Positions 8,082 through 12,667 of a stretch of DNA of 12,667 nt are shown piece after piece. Made by a program: the position numbers and the translations under genes. A model generated the notes under the pieces. That model searched no databases, was not told where the DNA came from, and was given only the letters and a program-made list of their open reading frames with translations. The DNA comes from an uncultured Lachnospiraceae bacterium (lineage in GTDB: Bacteria; Bacillota; Clostridia; Lachnospirales; Lachnospiraceae): NCBI GenBank assembly GCA_934351765.1, contig CAKRJM010000044.1, positions 1-12,667 on the forward strand. Reading direction: 5' to 3'. Position 1 is the stretch's first letter; each line of letters begins with the position of its first letter.

Positions 8082-8133
8082 GGATCTCGAAATTACGGAT
8101 CTCAAAATTCAAAATTACGAATCTCAAGATTAC
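8082..8133 (+). repeat. Three degenerate tandem units downstream of gdhA
   Basis: Units at 8082-8096, 8097-8118 and 8119-8133 share the pattern GRATCTCRARATTAC. The middle unit is 7 nt longer through an internal duplication of CAAAATT. They lie in the non-coding gap between gdhA and its terminators. No function is evident; replication slippage is the simplest origin. The rest of the 266-nt gap holds two terminators and otherwise nothing I can name. Confidence 0.7.
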
Positions 8134-8226
8134 GGTTCCTAATGTCAATATCAGTTTTTCTAATTGCTTATAATGCCCATAACGGGTATTGTATACACCC
8201 CCTATTTATATGTTCAAGTACAGAAG

Positions 8227-8251
8227 GAGCAGGTTTCGACCTGTTCTTTTT
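8227..8251 (+). terminator. Intrinsic terminator of gdhA
   Basis: GAGCAGGT and ACCTGTTC form 8 pairs closed by a TTCG tetraloop, followed by TTTTT. It lies about 160 nt after the gdhA stop. Confidence 0.88.
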
Positions 8252-8275
8252 GTATGAAAACCATTAGAAGCAGAA

Positions 8276-8306
8276 GAGGGATCCCAGTTACGGGGTCCCT
8301 CTTTTT
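8276..8306 (+). terminator. Second intrinsic terminator between convergent genes
   Basis: GAGGGATCCC and GGGGTCCCTC form 10 pairs (one G-U) with a 6-nt loop and then TTTTT. It acts best on the plus strand. On the minus strand the hairpin is followed by TTCTGCTTCT, so it may also give weak termination for the convergent SPFH gene ending at 8331. Confidence 0.85.
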
Positions 8307-8330
8307 AATGCTTTCTTTATTATTTTTTAT

Positions 8331-9689
8331 TTACTGCGCATCATCCTCATTAAAGGGATCTCCGCACTCCGGACAGAACTTCGGCGGATTGGTCGGATCT
8401 TCGGGAACCCAGCCGCACTTGTCGCATTTATATTTGCGTACAGCCGCCGGTCTTGCTTTTCCGCATTCCACACAGAACTTTCCGTTATTGACTGCACCGC
8501 AGGAACAGGTCCAGCTTCCGCTGGGAGCTGCGGGCTTCGGATTTCCACACTCCGGACAGAATTTTCCGGTTGCCGTTGTTCCGCAGGAAGCACATACCCA
8601 GCTGTCTGCCGCTGCTGTATGAGGAGCCTGTACGGTCGGCTGTACCTGTGCTGCCGCCTGCTGTGCCTGTGCTGCTGCCTGCTGCTGTCCCATGCCATAC
8701 AAGCTCTGGGCATTCATGCCGCCAGCCTGACCTGCCATTCCCATACCCATAAATGCCATGGCAGAACCGTTGGGATTGGAGGCTGCGGACTGCATCGCAC
8801 TTGCCTGAGCACCAACCAGATGAGCGGCTGCTCTTGTGGGATCCATAAAGGCTGCATTTTTCTGCATTTCCTTAATAGTCTTTTCGTCCTCTTCGTTTGC
8901 CTTAACTGAGGAGACGCCAAAGGACACGATCTCCATACCGCGGATCTCTTTCCACTGCTCGGAAAGCTCATCATTGAGCGCCGCTGCGATTTCTCTCGTA
9001 TGTCCGGGAAGAGAAGAATAACGGATTCCCATGTCGCTGATCTTCGCAAAAGCAGGCTGAAGTGCAGTGAGCAGCTCAGTCTTTAACTGGCTGTCCAGTC
9101 TCTCTCTCTTATAATCCTCATCCACATTTCCACACACATTCGTATAGAACAGAAGCGGATTTGTAATCTGATAGCTGTATTCACCAAAGCAGCGAATAGA
9201 AATATCCATATCCAGTCCTGCACGCTGATCCACTACGCGGAACGGAACGGGAGACGGAGTTCCATACTTATTTCCGATAATTTCCTTTGTATTGAAATAA
9301 TAGATTCTCTGATCCTTCGGAGCCTCACCGCCGAAGGTAAAACGCTTTCCGATATTTCGGAATACCTTACCGATCCCATCGCCCAGATCGCCGGAGAAAA
9401 CCGACGGCTCCGTAGACGCATCATATGTATACTCACCAGGTTCTGCACAGACATCAACCACCTTACCCTGCTCCACGATAAGCATACACTGCCCGTCTGC
9501 CACGGCAATCAGCGATCCGTTGGTGATAATGTTCTCATCGCCGTGCTTATTGCTGGAACGGCGGCTCGCCTTTTTTCTGCCCTTTACTGCCAGCACATCT
9601 GCCGGAAGTGCCTCACAATAAAAGAACTCTTTCCACTGATCGGCTGCTACGCCGCCTGCGGCACCAATTGCTGCTTTGATAAGTCCCAT
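8331..9689 (-). CDS. SPFH-domain (YdjI/virion-core-like) protein with three C-terminal zinc ribbons
   Basis: A 452-residue protein of the SPFH/band-7-like group often annotated as virion core protein. The N-terminal 280 residues form the SPFH part, starting MGLIKAAIGAAGGVAADQWK and including NGSLIAVADGQCMLIVEQGKV (57-77) and a helical segment to about 280. Residues 285-362 are low-complexity, rich in Ala, Gln, Met and Gly. Three zinc ribbons follow: C366/C369/C378/C381, C395/C397/C406/C409 (CxC variant), and rubredoxin-like C422/C425/C439/C442. The tail is acidic. The start is at 9689 because AGGAG lies 9 nt before it, while the ATG at 9695 would be only 3 nt from that site. No transmembrane helix is obvious, so membrane attachment, if any, would be peripheral. 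Function is unknown; a stress or membrane scaffold role is family inference. Confidence 0.88.
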   Translation of the reverse strand: MGLIKAAIGAAGGVAADQWKEFFYCEALPADVLAVKGRKKASRRSSNKHGDENIITNGSLIAVADGQCMLIVEQGKVVDVCAEPGEYTYDASTEPSVFSGDLGDGIGKVFRNIGKRFTFGGEAPKDQRIYYFNTKEIIGNKYGTPSPVPFRVVDQRAGLDMDISIRCFGEYSYQITNPLLFYTNVCGNVDEDYKRERLDSQLKTELLTALQPAFAKISDMGIRYSSLPGHTREIAAALNDELSEQWKEIRGMEIVSFGVSSVKANEEDEKTIKEMQKNAAFMDPTRAAAHLVGAQASAMQSAASNPNGSAMAFMGMGMAGQAGGMNAQSLYGMGQQQAAAQAQQAAAQVQPTVQAPHTAAADSWVCASCGTTATGKFCPECGNPKPAAPSGSWTCSCGAVNNGKFCVECGKARPAAVRKYKCDKCGWVPEDPTNPPKFCPECGDPFNEDDAQ

Positions 9690-9725
9690 AGTCATGATCT
9701 CCTTTTCATTTTTGTATTCGGATCT

Positions 9726-9776
9726 GTTTCCGGTTTTGTTTCCGTGTCTTCCAGTTTCGTTTCCATGTTTGTTTCC
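9726..9776 (-). repeat. Purine-rich leader with four GGAAAC repeats
   Basis: On the minus strand GGAAAC occurs at 9776, 9764, 9743 and 9731 (first bases), spaced 12, 21 and 12 nt, with related AAC-rich sequence between. It lies 37 nt upstream of the SPFH gene start in an otherwise featureless leader; I found no convincing promoter there. It may be an unstructured translational enhancer, a binding site, or slippage-derived sequence. Confidence 0.5.
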
Positions 9777-9843
9777 GACTCGAAATCTGTTCTGCGTTTC
9801 AGTCCGAAATCCGTTCTTTTTGCGCCCCGTATTTCCGGTTTGC

Positions 9844-9875
9844 AAAAGGCGGCCGAAGCTCCCTCCGACCGCCTT
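9844..9875 (-). terminator. Intrinsic terminator of adhE
   Basis: On the minus strand AAGGCGGTC (9875-9867) pairs with GGCCGCCTT (9854-9846), 9 pairs with a 12-nt loop, and TTTT follows. It lies about 40 nt after the adhE stop. The U-run is short, so some read-through into the SPFH gene is possible. Confidence 0.8.
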
Positions 9876-9916
9876 CCTAAGGCTATCATATCATAAAATT
9901 CACGTTTGCGCACCTA

Positions 9917-12541
9917 CTATTTCCCATAATATGCTTTCAGATAGATTTCCTTTAACTCACTCATCAGCGGATATCTGGGGTTTGCGCCGGTGCACTGATC
10001 ATCAAAGGCCTGTTCCACCATCTCATCCAGAGTTGCCAGGAAATCCTTCTCGGAAATTCCATAATCAGCGATGGTCTTCTTAATGCCGATCTTCGCCTTC
10101 AGCTCCTCCAGAGCCTGAATGAAGTTCTCGAATACCTCCTGATCGTCTTTTCCGGTGATTCCCGCAAACCGTGCCGCCTCCACATACCGTTCAAACGCAT
10201 GAGGATACTGATACTGCGGGAAGGTTCCCATCTTCGCAGGCGCTTCTGCTGCATTATAGCGGATCACATAGGTAAGCACCAGGGCATTGGCAACACCATG
10301 GGGCAGATGATGGAACGCACCCAGCTTATGTGCCAGAGAATGGTTCACACCCAGGAATGCATTGGCAAAGGCAAGGCCTGCCATGCAGGAAGCGTTGGCC
10401 ATCTTTTCTCTTGCTTCTGCGTCTGCCGCACCGTATTCGTAAGCACGGGGCAGATAGGTAAATACATTCTTAATGGCTTTCAGCGCCAGGCCATCCGTAT
10501 AATCGGAAGCCATCACAGAAACGTATGCCTCCAGCGCGTGCGTCATGACATCAATACCGGATGCACTGGTCAGGCCCTTCGGCATGTTCATCATATTGTC
10601 TGCATCAACAATGGACATGTTGGGCAGAAGCTGGTAATCGGCCAGCGGCCATTTCTTTCCGGTCGCTTCATCCGTGATGATGGCAAACGGCGTTACCTCG
10701 GAACCGGTTCCGGCAGAGGTGGGAATTGCCACGAAATACGCTTTCTCCCCCATCTTCGGGAAGGTATAAACTCTCTTACGGATATCCATGAAATCCATTG
10801 CCATGTCCATGAAATCCACTTCCGGGTGCTCATACATCACCCACATGATCTTCGCCGCGTCCATGGCGGAACCGCCGCCCAGAGCGATAATGGTATCCGG
10901 CTCGAAGCTTCTCATCTGCTCTGCACCGGCCTTGGCACATTTCAGCTTTGGATCGGGCTCCACATCATAGAAGCAGCTGTAAACGATTCCCATCTGATCC
11001 AGCTTGTCGGTAATGGGCTTTGTATATCCATTCTTATAAAGAAATGTATCCGTTACGATGAAGGCACGTTTCTTATGCATGATGGTGCCCAGTTCATCGA
11101 GAGCCACCGGCATGCAGCCGCGTTTAAAATAAACTTTTTCCGGTGTTCTGAGCCACAGCATGTTCTCTCTCCTTTCCGCAACGGTCTTGATGTTGATCAG
11201 CTGGCGGATTCCCACATTCTCCGATACAGAGTTTCCGCCCCAGGAGCCGCAGCCAAGCGTCAGCGACGGAAGCAGGCGGAAGTTATAGAGATCGCCGATA
11301 CCGCCCTGGGAAGACGGCGTATTCACAAGGATACGGCAGGTCTTCATGGCTGCCTGATGCTTCTTCATCTTCGCCTTTCCGTCCTCCGTATTGGGATTTA
11401 CATACAGTGCGGAGGTATGGCCATAGCCTCCGTCCTTTACAAGCTGTTCTGCTTTGTAAATGGCTTCATCAAATGTCGCTGCCCGATACATGGCAAGAAC
11501 CGGGGAGAGCTTCTCATGAGCGAACGGTTCCGAAATATCCACGGAATCTACCTCACCAATGATAATCTTTGTATCCGCAGGCACATCAACACCGGCCATT
11601 TTTGCGATCACAGGCGCCGGCTGTCCAACGATCTTTGCATTGACCGTTCCTGCCGGGGAAAGAATGATGGCGGCGACCTTTTCCTTTTCTTTCTTATTTA
11701 AAAAATAACATTTTCTGCGGGTAAATTCTTTCTTTACCGCCTCATAAATGGAATCCAGAACAATAACCGACTGCTCCGATGCACAGATCATGCCATTATC
11801 AAAGGTTTTGGAATGGATCACCGAGTTCACAGCCATCAGAATATCTGCGGAATCATCAATGATCGCCGGTGTATTTCCGGGTCCTACGCCGAGGGCCGGC
11901 TTTCCGGAAGAATATGCTGCCGTCACCATGCCGGGTCCACCGGTAGCCAGGATCGTGTCCGCGGAACGCATCAGCTCATTGGTAAGCTCAATGCTGGGCT
12001 CATCGATCCAGGAAATAATTCCCTCCGGTGCTCCGGCCTTTACTGCCGCGTCCAGAACAACCTTTGCCGCCGCAATGGTACATTTTTTTGCCCTGGGGTG
12101 AGGGGAAATAATAATGGCATTTCTTGTCTTTAAGGAGATTAACGTCTTGAAAATCGCCGTAGAAGTCGGATTTGTGGTCGGGATAACCGCTGCAATCAGA
12201 CCGATAGGCTCTGCGATCCGCTTATATCCGAACGCCGTATCATCTTCAATCACGCCGCAGGTTTTTTCATTCTTATACTTATTGTAGATGTACTCAGCCG
12301 CGTAATGGTTCTTAATTACCTTATCTTCCACCACGCCCATGCCGGTTTCTTCCGCCGCCAGCTTCGCCAGCGGAATTCTCTGATGATTGGCCGCCATAGC
12401 CGCCTCATAAAAGATCCGGTCCACCTGCTCCTGTGTGAACAGTGAGAACTTTCTCTGTGCCTCCCGCATCTCTTCCAGACGTACTTTTAACTGCTCTACG
12501 TTCGTGATCCTGCCGTCCTCTGCCTGATGTTCCTTACCCAT
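9917..12541 (-). CDS. adhE: Bifunctional acetaldehyde-CoA / alcohol dehydrogenase
   Basis: Reduces acetyl-CoA to acetaldehyde and then ethanol, regenerating NAD+ in fermentation; the family forms spirosome filaments in the cytoplasm. The 874 residues match full-length AdhE. Residues about 10-450 are the aldehyde dehydrogenase half, with GGPGMV (201-206), GVGPGNTP (218-225) and the nucleophile C253 in NGMICASEQS. A linker at about 445-485 leads to the iron alcohol dehydrogenase half: GGGSAMDAAK (555-564), PTSAGTGSEVTPFA (607-620), and iron ligands D664, H668, H734 and H748, whose spacing equals E. coli AdhE exactly. AAGGAG lies 8 nt before the ATG. It is monocistronic by its own terminator. 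The clostridial type is often redox-controlled by Rex, but no full Rex site is visible in the 126 nt upstream. Confidence 0.98.
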   Translation of the reverse strand: MGKEHQAEDGRITNVEQLKVRLEEMREAQRKFSLFTQEQVDRIFYEAAMAANHQRIPLAKLAAEETGMGVVEDKVIKNHYAAEYIYNKYKNEKTCGVIEDDTAFGYKRIAEPIGLIAAVIPTTNPTSTAIFKTLISLKTRNAIIISPHPRAKKCTIAAAKVVLDAAVKAGAPEGIISWIDEPSIELTNELMRSADTILATGGPGMVTAAYSSGKPALGVGPGNTPAIIDDSADILMAVNSVIHSKTFDNGMICASEQSVIVLDSIYEAVKKEFTRRKCYFLNKKEKEKVAAIILSPAGTVNAKIVGQPAPVIAKMAGVDVPADTKIIIGEVDSVDISEPFAHEKLSPVLAMYRAATFDEAIYKAEQLVKDGGYGHTSALYVNPNTEDGKAKMKKHQAAMKTCRILVNTPSSQGGIGDLYNFRLLPSLTLGCGSWGGNSVSENVGIRQLINIKTVAERRENMLWLRTPEKVYFKRGCMPVALDELGTIMHKKRAFIVTDTFLYKNGYTKPITDKLDQMGIVYSCFYDVEPDPKLKCAKAGAEQMRSFEPDTIIALGGGSAMDAAKIMWVMYEHPEVDFMDMAMDFMDIRKRVYTFPKMGEKAYFVAIPTSAGTGSEVTPFAIITDEATGKKWPLADYQLLPNMSIVDADNMMNMPKGLTSASGIDVMTHALEAYVSVMASDYTDGLALKAIKNVFTYLPRAYEYGAADAEAREKMANASCMAGLAFANAFLGVNHSLAHKLGAFHHLPHGVANALVLTYVIRYNAAEAPAKMGTFPQYQYPHAFERYVEAARFAGITGKDDQEVFENFIQALEELKAKIGIKKTIADYGISEKDFLATLDEMVEQAFDDQCTGANPRYPLMSELKEIYLKAYYGK

Positions 12542-12637
12542 GTCGCTGTCTCCTTTCCATTTGCTTTTCCGTGCCTCTTTTCTTTTCCACCGAAGATTGT
12601 ATTCTTCCTGTCCGTGATCTGCTTTCTGTGTTTACAA

Positions 12638-12665
12638 AGTATCATATGATCGCGTGACTTGTCTA
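12638..12665 (-). promoter_or_regulatory. Possible adhE promoter with an overlapping palindrome
   Basis: On the minus strand TAGACA (12665-12660) and GATACT (12643-12638) are 16 nt apart, a moderate sigma-A match. The spacer contains the perfect 10-bp palindrome ATCATATGAT (12641-12650). The window ends just upstream, so a stronger promoter further out cannot be judged. Confidence 0.3.
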
Positions 12666-12667
12666 TA

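Noticed and set aside
8169..8251. Small RNA between a TATAAT (8169-8174) and the gdhA terminator
   Set aside because: No -35 at proper spacing was found, so an independent transcript is not supported by sequence alone.
9690..9845. In-frame upstream extension of the SPFH gene with a Gly/Asn/Thr-rich peptide
   Set aside because: The ribosome binding site fits the ATG at 9689, and the extension is only the repeat-rich leader read as codons. It also runs into the adhE terminator.
10199..11701. 500-codon open frame antisense to adhE
   Set aside because: Its translation is His/Cys/Arg-rich without any domain and lies wholly within the conserved adhE coding sequence, so it is a frame shadow.
12624..12641. 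Rex repressor site upstream of adhE
   Set aside because: Only one half resembles the consensus (TTGTAAA); the second half does not, so I do not call it.

Overview
The window looks like chromosomal DNA of an anaerobic Firmicute, most likely a Lachnospiraceae-type clostridium. The grounds are AGGAGG-type ribosome binding sites, consensus sigma-A promoters, a T-box leader on serS, a clostridial AdhE and glutamate dehydrogenase, and a DUF3881-like gene behind serS. No phage, transposon, CRISPR or conjugation gene is visible; every complete gene has an intact frame.

Left part, minus strand (1-2667): a T-box-controlled operon runs from a sigma-A promoter (2639-2667) through a T-box leader and its terminator into serS, then 10 nt later into an uncharacterised DUF3881-like gene. 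Two tandem tRNA-Arg(CCT)-like sequences follow: a copy with a degraded 3' half (71-144) and a good copy cut off by the window edge (1-51).

Middle, plus strand (2668-8306): a run of amino-acid catabolism genes. A two-copy 22-bp direct repeat sits directly upstream of a consensus promoter and a hairpin leader. Then come a DAACS-family symporter with atypical binding-site residues, a 399-aa protein I do not recognise, a type I L-asparaginase with a TTG start and its own promoter, and an NADP-type glutamate dehydrogenase behind a second consensus promoter and a terminator-like hairpin. Together these suggest uptake of an amino acid (possibly a neutral one such as asparagine), deamidation to aspartate and ammonia, and exchange of ammonia through glutamate. 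Two tandem intrinsic terminators close the run.

Right part, minus strand (8331-12667): adhE (bifunctional acetaldehyde/alcohol dehydrogenase) is followed by its terminator, a purine-rich leader with GGAAAC repeats, and an SPFH-domain protein with three C-terminal zinc ribbons.

Most genes are familiar housekeeping or fermentation genes. The unusual material is regulatory (tandem repeat, hairpin leaders) plus the altered symporter and the unrecognised gene beside it.
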